DNA from: Pseudahrensia aquimaris
Lineage (GTDB): Bacteria > Pseudomonadota > Alphaproteobacteria > Rhizobiales > Rhizobiaceae
Assembly (NCBI RefSeq): GCF_042676045.1
Contig: NZ_JBHTJV010000002.1
Location: 310,001-374,000, forward strand
DNA: 64,000 nt
Direction: 5' to 3'
Positions 35,448 through 43,666 of this stretch are shown one piece after another. Position numbers and translations under genes: made by a program. The notes beneath the pieces are model-generated. The model saw nothing but the letters and a program-made list of their open reading frames with translations, was not told the origin of the DNA and ran no database searches. Positions within the stretch are counted from its first letter, which is position 1. Every line of letters starts with the position of its first letter.

Positions 35448-37367
35448 ATGTCCCGCATCGGCGATAATTCTGGCAATAAGAACTCCATCGCGGATGTGGA
35501 ACCGCTGAAGACTTCCGTTGCGGGCTGCATGCGGGCGATTGCTCAGGATGCAGAGCTGGAAATCACGTTTGGCAAGGACAAGCCGGGCATGACGGGCCAG
35601 CGTGTGCGCTTGCCGGATCCTTCTTCCAAGCCAACGGCACGGGAAATATCTGTCACACGTGGCCTGTCCGATTCCATGGCTCTGCGCCGTGCCAAGCACG
35701 ACAGCGCTATCCACGCCAAGCACGTTCCCATGGGCGAAAATGCGCGGGCTGTTTTCAATGCAGTTGAGCAGGCGCGGGTGGAAGCTATCGGCTCAAAAGC
35801 AATGGAGGGCATGGCGTCGAACCTTGATGACATGCTGGAAGATCGCTTTCACCGCGCCAACCTCGCTGACGTTGTGGATCGTTCCGATGCGCCGCTGGAA
35901 GAAGCGGTTGCGCTTCTCGTGCGGGAGAAAATCACAGGGCGGGCTGCGCCAAAATCTGCCGAAGCTGTGCTCGATATCTGGCGCGACTGGATTGAGGAGC
36001 GGGCTGGCGACAATTTCGACAATCTCGATTCCGCGCTGGACGACCAGGAGGCATTTGCCAAAGCCGCGCGCGATCTGATCGCCGATCTGGAAATGGCCGA
36101 CGAGTTGGGTGAGGACCCGCAGACCAACGACGAAGAGCAAGAATCGGAAGAAGAACAACAGGCGGACGCCGAGGAAGATCTCGAACGCGAAAACGAAGAA
36201 ACGACCGGCTCCGACGAGGCTTCGCCCGAAGAGCAGGAAGCGACCGGCGACGAGCAGGAAACGGGCGAGATGGAATCGTCTGACACGTCCGGCGAAGACA
36301 TGATGGACGATGATGACGGCGAGGACGCCGAGACGCCGGGCGAAGCGCCGCGTCCCGACCCGCCGTTTTCAAACCTGCCACCGATTTCCGACTACAAGAT
36401 TTTCTCAACCGCTGATGATGAGACGATTGCGGCGGAAGAGCTTTGCGATGAGGCCGAGTTGGAGCGCCTTCGGGCTTTCCTCGACAAGCAATTGGCGCAT
36501 CTGCAAGGCGTCGTGGGGCGTTTGGCAAACCGATTGCAGCGCCGCCTGATGGCGCAGCAAAACCGCGGTTGGGACTTTGACCTAGAAGAGGGTTATCTCG
36601 ACTCTGCGCGGCTGACCCGCATCGTGACGGACCGCACCGCGCCACTGTCGTTCAAGATGGAGCGCGATACGGAGTTCCGCGATACGGTGGTGACGCTGCT
36701 GCTCGACAATTCAGGCTCCATGCGCGGACGGCCGATCACGGTCGCGGCTACCTGCGCCGATATTCTGGCCCGCACGCTGGAACGTTGCGGCGTGAAGGTC
36801 GAGATTTTGGGCTTCACCACGAAAGCTTGGAAGGGCGGGCAATCGCGCGAAGCTTGGCTTAAGGCGGGCAAGCCTGCCAATCCGGGCCGACTCAACGACC
36901 TGCGCCACATAATCTATAAGAGCGCGGATGCGCCTTGGCGTCGTGCGCGGCGCAATCTTGGCCTGATGATGCGCGAGGGATTGTTGAAAGAGAATATCGA
37001 CGGCGAAGCGCTCGACTGGGCGCACCAGCGGCTGTTGGCGCGGCCCGAACAGCGCAAGATTTTGATGATGATTTCCGACGGTGCGCCTGTGGACGATTCC
37101 ACGCTTTCGGTGAACCCCGGTAATTATCTGGAACGCCATTTGCGGTTTGTGATTGAAGAAATTGAGGAGCGCTCACCCGTCGAATTGCTCGCCATCGGCA
37201 TCGGCCATGACGTGACGCGTTATTATCAGCGCGCTGTCACCATTGTGGACGCTGAGGAACTAGCGGGTGCCATGACCGACCAGCTGGCCGAATTGTTCGC
37301 CGAGCAAACCACAACCCGCCGCGTCCGCCGCCCCAAGCGGCAACGGGCTTCGGGGATTGTGGGGTAG
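35448..37367 (+). CDS. cobT: Cobaltochelatase subunit CobT
   Basis: CobT (639 residues) partners CobS in a two-ring AAA+ chaperone complex acting on CobN. The N-terminal region (about 1-215) precedes a strongly acidic Glu/Asp/Ser linker (about 216-300). The C-terminal VWA domain begins near 405, with the MIDAS motif D420-N-S-G-S in LLLDNSGSMRGRP. LSVNPGNYLERHLRFVI and LLAIGIGHDVTRYYQRAV are conserved CobT strings. It has normal length and no damage. Confidence 0.95.
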   Translation: MSRIGDNSGNKNSIADVEPLKTSVAGCMRAIAQDAELEITFGKDKPGMTGQRVRLPDPSSKPTAREISVTRGLSDSMALRRAKHDSAIHAKHVPMGENARAVFNAVEQARVEAIGSKAMEGMASNLDDMLEDRFHRANLADVVDRSDAPLEEAVALLVREKITGRAAPKSAEAVLDIWRDWIEERAGDNFDNLDSALDDQEAFAKAARDLIADLEMADELGEDPQTNDEEQESEEEQQADAEEDLERENEETTGSDEASPEEQEATGDEQETGEMESSDTSGEDMMDDDDGEDAETPGEAPRPDPPFSNLPPISDYKIFSTADDETIAAEELCDEAELERLRAFLDKQLAHLQGVVGRLANRLQRRLMAQQNRGWDFDLEEGYLDSARLTRIVTDRTAPLSFKMERDTEFRDTVVTLLLDNSGSMRGRPITVAATCADILARTLERCGVKVEILGFTTKAWKGGQSREAWLKAGKPANPGRLNDLRHIIYKSADAPWRRARRNLGLMMREGLLKENIDGEALDWAHQRLLARPEQRKILMMISDGAPVDDSTLSVNPGNYLERHLRFVIEEIEERSPVELLAIGIGHDVTRYYQRAVTIVDAEELAGAMTDQLAELFAEQTTTRRVRRPKRQRASGIVG

Positions 37368-37489
37368 GGGATTTGGGGCTGCGCGGTGCTGAGGAGTTGG
37401 TCTGCTTTGAGCCCAAAGTGACTGACACTTCTATCCGAACGAACGGCTGATTTTGCAATTGCAGCAGAAGTTTTGCTTACGGGGTGGGG

Positions 37490-38245
37490 CTAGCCACGAA
37501 TACCACTGCGAACAGACTTTTGATTGAACCGATCTTCGAAGTATGTCCGAAATATTTCGTTTTCGGGGTACTCTACAGGAGCTTTCCAGACCGCACCAAA
37601 GCGTCCGACAAGTCCTGCAATCCAATCAGCAGCCTGCATCGTTTGATAGCGGTGACTTTCAACTTGGTATGGTGGCTCAATTAAGCAACGCCGCGGTTCA
37701 GCAGAATTATACATGGCTATGGCAGCCTCAGTAATCAATGCATCTCGCTGATCGTGCTCATCAAGTATCAAAATGAAATTTTCATATTGTTCACAATCTT
37801 CTTCACAGTGCTGGTTAATACGTTTGATCGCCTCTCTCAATACAATGCGGTAAAGGTGGTTTGCGTTATGCTCTTCCGGTGAATGAGGTTTTGTGCCGCC
37901 GACATGGAACAGAAAACCACCTAGCGCATCAATCTTGTTAAATAGCCTGAACGTGAACCTACGGAGTTCCTCATACTTCGTAACATTATTTATTGTGTAG
38001 AGGCTCGCCCCTTTCTTTTCCCAGACTGCTGGATGTTGATCTGACCTATTTATCTCAAACGCAAGTAGATCCTGTTTGCGTTGGAAGAACCATGTACCGA
38101 ATCCTCGCACTTGGTCTATTGGTAGGGCAAAGCCAGCCAAGCCGAAGACTGGGCTATCATTATGGCGTGGATCTGTTCGGCTGATGTATGGCCCAATGTG
38201 ACCAAATTCATCCAAATACACTACGTAGGTCACACACTTCCCCAT
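37490..38245 (-). CDS. DUF3800 domain-containing protein
   Basis: The 251-residue protein begins VTYVVYLDEFGHIGPYI, the DUF3800 acidic start motif, continues to FILILDEHDQRDA, and closes with YQTMQAADWIAGLVGRFGA. The conserved acidic residues suggest an RNase H-like nuclease core, an inference. The start is ATG 38245; a GTG two codons upstream is in frame. A 20-base perfect hairpin sits 10 bases ahead of it. Codon and base composition are more AT-rich than neighbouring cobT and the lyase genes, and the gene interrupts a housekeeping stretch, which suggests acquisition. DUF3800 genes are common near defence and mobile DNA. Confidence 0.85.
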   Translation of the reverse strand: MGKCVTYVVYLDEFGHIGPYISRTDPRHNDSPVFGLAGFALPIDQVRGFGTWFFQRKQDLLAFEINRSDQHPAVWEKKGASLYTINNVTKYEELRRFTFRLFNKIDALGGFLFHVGGTKPHSPEEHNANHLYRIVLREAIKRINQHCEEDCEQYENFILILDEHDQRDALITEAAIAMYNSAEPRRCLIEPPYQVESHRYQTMQAADWIAGLVGRFGAVWKAPVEYPENEIFRTYFEDRFNQKSVRSGIRG

Positions 38246-38255
38246 AAACACGAAA

Positions 38256-38275
38256 ACCCACGCTTACGCGTGGGT
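38256..38275 (-). ncRNA. Structured leader hairpin of the DUF3800 gene (candidate DUF3800-type RNA motif)
   Basis: Eight perfect base pairs, ACCCACGC (38256-38263) with GCGTGGGT (38268-38275), close a four-base loop 10 bases upstream of the DUF3800 ATG. On the coding (minus) strand it reads as a GC-rich stem with a GTAA tetraloop followed by TTTT. Conserved hairpin RNAs (the DUF3800 motifs) have been described upstream of genes of this family. This fits in position and shape, but I cannot assign a subtype. Confidence 0.55.
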
Positions 38276-38513
38276 CTCGGAAAGAGGGCAATACAAGCTT
38301 GCGCCTCAGTACCAATTTGAGGGTTGGGCCACTCAAAGTCAAGCATTTTGCGAACAAGTGCTCAATAAGCTTCAACTATCAACCCACCAAACAAATTCAA
38401 TTTTACAAATGTAAGCTAAATAAAAGCGCAAGATATTGATCGCGTTCAAAATTAGACGTTTGAGTAATGCCCTCGAACGACTGCAAGGTCCGCACTGCTG
38501 CCGTCCCACCCAA

Positions 38514-39647
38514 CTATCCAATCACCCTCAATTCCCCAATCTCCCGCACACTCAGCAATTCCGGCTTTCCATCCCGAATAACGATGTTTTCTTCGTGCAC
38601 CAGCATGCCGCCGCCGGGGACGGGCATTGAAGGTTCGAGCGTCATCACCATGCCTTCTTCCAGTACGGTTTGGTCCCAGTCGATTATTGAGGGCTGCTCG
38701 GTGAGTTGCATTCCTAGCCCGTGGCCGTAGCGGCCTACTCCGCCGGAGGATGCGGGCGTATCGCTCGCTTCCGCAATCACTTCGTGCATGGCTTCGAACA
38801 GGTCGTAGCACGTTGCGCCCGGTCTTGCTGCGGCTAAGCCTGCTTCTGTCGCCTGCCAGAGCGTTCGGTGGGTGGCTTTGACGGCTTCAGCGGCGTGGCC
38901 AAAGGCGAAGTTGCGGTCGAAATCGCAGAACGCGCCGCGCAGAGTGGCGCCGGTGTCCAACATCAGCACATCACCTTTCTGCAAAGGCGTATCGGAGGGG
39001 GGAGAGATGACGTCGTCATAGCCCAGCGCACCCGCGCCGCCGACCAGATAGGGCACGTCTTCGGCTCCCGCTTGTAGCAGCGCGATCTTGAAGGTGCGAA
39101 AGGCTTCGCTCAGCGGTTGGCCGATGTGGAAGAGTTCGTCAACGCGGGCAAATGTGTTGCTGGCGATGGTGCAAATTTCGCGGTGGGTGGCGATTTCGGC
39201 TTCGGATTTTATCATGCGCAGGCGTTGGATGAGCTTGGTTGCGTCGGCGAAATCTCGCCCCAGTTTTTCGAAGTCAGCAAGCGGCATGCGCAGGCTGGTT
39301 TCATGCCCCATGGCCATGCCGATGTTGATGTAGGGCGCCATGGCGAGCTTCAGCGCTGACAGTCCATCGTCCTTTTGGGCAGGTGCAGACCATGTGCGGA
39401 TGTCGTCAATCCAGGTCTGTGCCATCAGTGGCGTACCGATTTCGGGAATGACCGCGATCGGCTTTTTGTCGATCGGCACGATGCAAAACCACGGACGTGT
39501 TGGGCTTTGCCAAAAGAGCGTGCGGAAGCCGGTAAACCAGCGGATTTCCGCTTCGCTGCACAGGAACAGTGCGTCGAGTCCAGCTTCGCCCATCGCTTTG
39601 TGGGCGCGGGCGAGGCGGGCTTCGTATTCGGCTGTAGGATAATCCAT
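38514..39647 (-). CDS. M24 family metallopeptidase (Xaa-Pro peptidase/ectoine-hydrolase-like)
   Basis: The 377-residue protein has the two-domain layout of Xaa-Pro hydrolases: a creatinase N-terminal domain (about 1-130) and an M24 domain with all five metal ligands. These are D in VLMLDTGAT, D in AFCDFDRNFAFG, H in GRYGHGLGMQL, E in VMTLEPSM and E in LVHEENIV. Substrates in this family include X-Pro peptides and cyclic or N-acyl amino acids such as ectoine; none can be chosen here. ATG 39647 with AAGGAG nine bases ahead is the start, five bases after the lyase stop, so the two form an operon. Confidence 0.87.
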   Translation of the reverse strand: MDYPTAEYEARLARAHKAMGEAGLDALFLCSEAEIRWFTGFRTLFWQSPTRPWFCIVPIDKKPIAVIPEIGTPLMAQTWIDDIRTWSAPAQKDDGLSALKLAMAPYINIGMAMGHETSLRMPLADFEKLGRDFADATKLIQRLRMIKSEAEIATHREICTIASNTFARVDELFHIGQPLSEAFRTFKIALLQAGAEDVPYLVGGAGALGYDDVISPPSDTPLQKGDVLMLDTGATLRGAFCDFDRNFAFGHAAEAVKATHRTLWQATEAGLAAARPGATCYDLFEAMHEVIAEASDTPASSGGVGRYGHGLGMQLTEQPSIIDWDQTVLEEGMVMTLEPSMPVPGGGMLVHEENIVIRDGKPELLSVREIGELRVIG

Positions 39648-39652
39648 CGCGT

Positions 39653-40738
39653 TTACGCTCCTTCGGAGATATAGCACAGGACGCGCGATGTGCCTTCGAT
39701 GCCGAAAGCGGATTTGTTGGCTTGGTGCAACATGGCAAGGCCAGCGCCGCCGGAAGGGGAGGTGGTGATGCCGTGCTCGGCAAATAGGGCGAGGCTGGTC
39801 GCCACATCGGCGTCGGAAATGGTGGTGAAAAAGTCGGCTTCCTTAGCGAGATATTTCAGCGCCAAGTGGGACGGCGTCTTGCAATCGAGCCTGCCCATCG
39901 AGGAGACCGGGCCGGACGTATCCACGCTGGTTCCAGCCTTGATGCTTTCGATCAAAGCCGGGGCCGCTTCCGGCTCTACGACGATCAGCACGACATCATC
40001 GCCCCAATGGGAGCGCGCAGCTGCGGCGCAGGCTGCGGCTAGGCCACCAACTCCGGCTTGGAGAAAGATATGCGTGGGCGGCGTGCTTATCTGCTCGGCA
40101 ACTTCGTGCCCCATGATGAGATAGCCCTCCATCACATCGCGGGCGGGGTCGCTGTAGCCGAGCCATGAACCATCGGAGAGGAGAAGCCAGCCGTTTTCAG
40201 CGGCAGCCTTTTTGGACGCTTCCATTGAGGCTTGGTAGTCTGCGCCTTCGATCACAACATCTGCACCTTTGGCGCGGAGGCGGTTGGCAAAGTCTTCCGG
40301 CACAGTTTCGGCCAGATAGACGACAGCGCGAGCACCGAACAGCTTCGCTCCGGCTGCCAGCGAAAGGCCATGGTTTCCGGCGCTGGCGCAGACGAAGGTT
40401 TCGCCTTCCAGCGCTTTGGCCATAGCGATGGGGTCTGCTGCATCTGCTTTGGCGGCGGCTTGCTTGGCGATTGCATACGCTGCGCCAAGTGCTTTGAACG
40501 AGCCGAGTCCCATGCGCTCGCGTTCATCTTTCAGCGCCAGATGGGCGACGCCCAATTCTGCGGCTAAGCCGTCCGCCTGGATCAGCGGTGTGGCAGCCGC
40601 AGCAGGGCAGTGCGCATAAAGGGCACGTGCGGCTGCAGCGTCCGTCTCAACATCGCCTCGCGCCAAGCCCGCTATTGACGGCAAACCAACGTGACGAAGC
40701 GGGTTTTTGAGAATTTTGACGGAGGAAGTGGCTGGCAT
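39653..40738 (-). CDS. Diaminopropionate ammonia-lyase family PLP enzyme (DpaL-like)
   Basis: The 361-residue fold-type II PLP enzyme has the Schiff-base lysine in GLGSFKALGAAYAIAK, the phosphate loop in VCASAGNHGLSLAAG and a glycine-rich LQAGVGGLAAACAA. These match diaminopropionate ammonia-lyase, which converts 2,3-diaminopropionate to pyruvate and ammonia. Threonine dehydratase-like enzymes of amino-acid catabolism are close alternatives. ATG 40738 is preferred over 40756 because GGAAA lies upstream. The adjacent M24 hydrolase could supply its amino-acid substrate. Confidence 0.82.
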   Translation of the reverse strand: MPATSSVKILKNPLRHVGLPSIAGLARGDVETDAAAARALYAHCPAAAATPLIQADGLAAELGVAHLALKDERERMGLGSFKALGAAYAIAKQAAAKADAADPIAMAKALEGETFVCASAGNHGLSLAAGAKLFGARAVVYLAETVPEDFANRLRAKGADVVIEGADYQASMEASKKAAAENGWLLLSDGSWLGYSDPARDVMEGYLIMGHEVAEQISTPPTHIFLQAGVGGLAAACAAAARSHWGDDVVLIVVEPEAAPALIESIKAGTSVDTSGPVSSMGRLDCKTPSHLALKYLAKEADFFTTISDADVATSLALFAEHGITTSPSGGAGLAMLHQANKSAFGIEGTSRVLCYISEGA

Positions 40739-40846
40739 CGCGTATTTTCCAAACATTTAGGCGTAAGAGGATATGCCGCATGAGCGAACCCTTGCCTTTT
40801 GCCTCCGTTCTTTTCAGATATCGAGAAGAAAATAGGGAAACCGACA

Positions 40847-41614
40847 ATGAGCGAAGCAAGAGCGCACACGCCACCAGAAACCACAATTGATCAGGCAGAG
40901 GTTGATCGTTTCTCGGCAATGGCCGCTGAGTGGTGGAACCCGACTGGAAAGTTCAAGCCGCTCCATAAATTCAATCCTGTCCGTTTGGAATACATTCGCG
41001 AAGAGGTTTGCGCCCGGTTTGGCCGCGATGTACGCGACCATGATGCGCTAAAGGGCATTCGCGTCTTGGATATTGGTTGCGGCGGCGGTTTGTTGTGTGA
41101 ACCGATGGCACGCATGGGTGCCGATGTCGTTGGCGCGGATGCGTCTGAATTCAACATCGAGGTTGCGAAGGTCCATGCGGAGCAGTCTGGCGTGAAAGTG
41201 GATTACCGAGCCACCACAGCGGAAGCGCTGGAAGCCGCCGGTGAGAAGTTCGATGTCGTTCTGAACATGGAAGTGGTGGAGCATGTCTCGGACGTGGATT
41301 TCTTCCTGACGTCTTGCTGTAACATGGTCAAACCCAACGGTCTGATGTTCGTCGCCACCATCAACCGCACCCTGAAGGCGCGGGCGCTGGCGATTTTCAT
41401 GGCAGAGAACGTTTTGCGCTGGTTGCCAAAGGGCACGCATGAATTTGACAAGCTGGTGAAGCCGGAAGAAATCGAAGCGCCCGTTCGCGCCGCTGGGATG
41501 GAGGTCATCGACCGTACTGGCGTGTTTTACAATGTTTTGCAGGATCGCTGGAACAAGAGTAGCGATATGGACGTCAACTATATGATGCTGACGTCGCGCC
41601 CGCCGAAAAAATAG
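40847..41614 (+). CDS. ubiG: Bifunctional ubiquinone biosynthesis O-methyltransferase
   Basis: UbiG (255 residues) carries out both O-methylations of ubiquinone synthesis. VDRFSAMAAEWWNPTGKFKP opens the domain, VLDIGCGGGLLCEPMARMGA is the SAM loop, and FDVVLNMEVVEHV and LFVATINRTLKA are UbiG signatures. The frame extends 16 codons upstream; ATG 40847 gives the conserved start. It is transcribed away from the lyase operon. Confidence 0.96.
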   Translation: MSEARAHTPPETTIDQAEVDRFSAMAAEWWNPTGKFKPLHKFNPVRLEYIREEVCARFGRDVRDHDALKGIRVLDIGCGGGLLCEPMARMGADVVGADASEFNIEVAKVHAEQSGVKVDYRATTAEALEAAGEKFDVVLNMEVVEHVSDVDFFLTSCCNMVKPNGLMFVATINRTLKARALAIFMAENVLRWLPKGTHEFDKLVKPEEIEAPVRAAGMEVIDRTGVFYNVLQDRWNKSSDMDVNYMMLTSRPPKK

Positions 41615-41763
41615 TTTCTCCAAGACGCATTTTTGCGATTGCCAAGCCACAATTCGAGGAATATCTGCGAGCGCGGAACAGGTCGTTCTATCGCACCGAG
41701 TGCCTGAGCACGAAGTGTGGAGAAAGCGGCAGTCTGTTCTAACCTTCTTGGAGAAAACAGAAG

Positions 41764-42018
41764 ATGCACAAGTTCATTGTGTCCCTCGCGGCTGCAGGCA
41801 CCCTGCTGGCAGCCACAATTGCTCACGCTGAAATGGTGAGCGGTACGATCGAATCCCTCGATACTGAAACCAACGTGATCGTTCTTGATAACGGTGAAAG
41901 CTATAAAGCGCCGGAAGACATGGACCTAACAGCGTTGGAAGTCGGAACTCAGGTTGAGATCGACTACGAAAACGATGGCACGGACAACGTCGTGAACGAA
42001 ATGGCTATCGTCGAATAG
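41764..42018 (+). CDS. DUF1344 periplasmic protein
   Basis: An 84-residue exported protein with signal peptide MHKFIVSLAAAGTLLAATIA followed by HA. The mature part starts EMVSGTIESLDTETNVIVLD and ends with an acidic C-terminus, the DUF1344 pattern. The role is unknown; the small beta-rich fold suggests binding rather than catalysis. A strong hairpin terminator lies between it and the DUF418 gene. Confidence 0.88.
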   Translation: MHKFIVSLAAAGTLLAATIAHAEMVSGTIESLDTETNVIVLDNGESYKAPEDMDLTALEVGTQVEIDYENDGTDNVVNEMAIVE

Positions 42019-42035
42019 CGCCACGCAATGAGCCA

Positions 42036-42084
42036 CCGGCTCCGCGGCGCAGCAAGATGCGGGCGCGGGGCCGGCTTTTGTTTT
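42036..42084 (+). terminator. Intrinsic terminator of the DUF1344 gene
   Basis: CCGGCTCCGCG (42036-42046) pairs with CGCGGGGCCGG (42064-42074) over 11 positions with one G-T pair. CTTTTGTTTT follows. The terminator ends 13 bases before the next ATG, so the DUF418 gene needs its own promoter or read-through. Confidence 0.75.
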
Positions 42085-42096
42085 GGAGCGACGGCG

Positions 42097-43533
42097 ATGC
42101 TTATCCCTCAAAACCACGGCCAGCCGGTTTCCCGTGTTGAACTGATGGATGTGGCCCGTGGCTTCGCCATTCTCGGCATTTTGGGCCTGAATATTTTCAT
42201 TTTTGCTCTGCCGTTTGAGGCAATGATTATTCCCGGTGTTTGGGGAGAGCATAATCTCGCAAACACTTTGGTTTGGGAAACTGCGGTCATTTGGTTTTCT
42301 GGTGTGATGCGAGGGATGATTTCGATCCTTTTCGGCGCCGCTGCGTATTTGATGCTGATGCGCGCGCAGGGCGCTGCTGATGGTTTCGGTGAATTGGACC
42401 GCTATTTCCGCCGTTTGCTTTTGCTGATCGTCTTTGGCCTCATCCACTCCTACGTTTTGCTGTGGCCGCACGATATTCTGTTTGTTTATGGCGTGATCGG
42501 CCTCTTGCTGTTTCCGTTCCGCAATTTACCGGTGAAAACGCTATTGGTGATGGTCGCGGTGATGGTTTTCGCCTCAAGCGTGCTGACGGCGGAAAATCAA
42601 AGCGAAATCGCGGCAGCAAGCGAGACGCTGGAACAGGAATTGAGTGAAGAAGAGCTTCAGCAATTGCGTGATGCCGAACCGCTGATGGAGGAATTTGATG
42701 GCTCGCTTCTGACACCTATACCGGGCCTCCAGCTAACCGTTCAGATGGCTGATGCTGGCTCGGTGATGGCGCAAAACACGGTTCAAAGCGACGCTGTGCA
42801 GGAAGACCTGGCTGCGCCTTCTCAGGAAGATCTTTCTGGAATTGAAGCGATTGCAAAAAGCATCAACGATGAGATTGAGCAAAGGCAACAGGGGTATATT
42901 TCCAACTTCTTCGCCTTTGCGCCATTGTCATTGGCCCAACAGACCGAAGAAATGGCGACCAATCATTTGCTCGATATCGGCACGTTCTTTCTGCTGGGGT
43001 TCGCGCTCTTCAAAAATGGGTTTCTGACTGGGAAATTGCACACAGCTGTCTATCTGCGGATTGCTGTGATTGGATATGCGATTGGTCTTACCATCGGGTT
43101 TTTGGGCCGGATGGATGTGGAAGATGCCGGGCTTTTGCAAAACCTTTCGGCGCTGGCGGATGGCTACGGGTACGACTATCGGCGCCTACTCTTGGCGCTG
43201 GCCAATCTTGCCAGTCTCGCGCTCATCTTACGCTTCGGCATTGCGCCTTGGTTTAATGGTATCCTTTCCAAATGTGGGCGCATGGCATTGAGCCTCTACG
43301 TTTTACAAACGGTGATGTGCAACGGGCTGTTCCTTGGTTCCGGCCTCGGGCTTTTTGGTGCTTTGGAGCACTATGAGATCGGTATCTTGTTTCTTGTTTT
43401 GACCCTTTTTCAGATTTGGTTGGCATCGTTCTGGCTCAGTCGTTTCAAGCAGGGGCCACTGGAGAAAATATTGCGACTTCTCATTGAGTTTAAAACCCCG
43501 ACCAGTGCGCCGTCCGGTGCTTTAGCAAAATAG
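42097..43533 (+). CDS. DUF418 family multi-pass membrane protein
   Basis: The 478-residue protein opens with RVELMDVARGFAILGILGLN, the conserved DUF418 start, and has about eight to ten hydrophobic segments in two blocks. A soluble insertion rich in Glu and Gln (about 165-270, including EQELSEEELQQLRD) separates them. The second block contains RMALSLYVLQTVMCN, the usual DUF418 end motif. These proteins resemble acyltransferase-3-type membrane enzymes; function unproven. ATG 42097 with GGAGCG upstream is the start. Confidence 0.87.
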   Translation: MLIPQNHGQPVSRVELMDVARGFAILGILGLNIFIFALPFEAMIIPGVWGEHNLANTLVWETAVIWFSGVMRGMISILFGAAAYLMLMRAQGAADGFGELDRYFRRLLLLIVFGLIHSYVLLWPHDILFVYGVIGLLLFPFRNLPVKTLLVMVAVMVFASSVLTAENQSEIAAASETLEQELSEEELQQLRDAEPLMEEFDGSLLTPIPGLQLTVQMADAGSVMAQNTVQSDAVQEDLAAPSQEDLSGIEAIAKSINDEIEQRQQGYISNFFAFAPLSLAQQTEEMATNHLLDIGTFFLLGFALFKNGFLTGKLHTAVYLRIAVIGYAIGLTIGFLGRMDVEDAGLLQNLSALADGYGYDYRRLLLALANLASLALILRFGIAPWFNGILSKCGRMALSLYVLQTVMCNGLFLGSGLGLFGALEHYEIGILFLVLTLFQIWLASFWLSRFKQGPLEKILRLLIEFKTPTSAPSGALAK

Positions 43534-43543
43534 AGACTTGCCT

Positions 43544-43571
43544 CTTATAAGGGCGAATTTCCTTCCTACAT
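43544..43571 (+). promoter_or_regulatory. Possible clpB promoter, heat-shock-like
   Basis: CTTATA (43544-43549) and CCTACAT (43565-43571) are 15 bases apart, about 95 bases before the clpB ATG. A second CTTGCC...CCTACAT pair occurs at 43587-43610 with a shorter gap. Similarity to the RpoH consensus is only partial. Confidence 0.25.
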
Positions 43572-43666
43572 ATTTAGAGTAACAGGCTTGCCGCTCTTGG
43601 GAGCCTACATCTTTGACCGTGTCTGCCGGGCCGAATTCGGGCGGTGGACGAGGAAAGGAAAATGTC

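Noticed and set aside
38256..38275. CRISPR repeat
   Set aside because: The palindromic GC-rich hairpin resembles some CRISPR repeats but occurs once, with no spacers and no cas genes.
43537..43610. Clear RpoH promoter of clpB
   Set aside because: CTTGCC and CCTACAT pairs are present twice, but spacing (22 and 11 bases) does not fit the expected gap; kept only as a low-confidence promoter.
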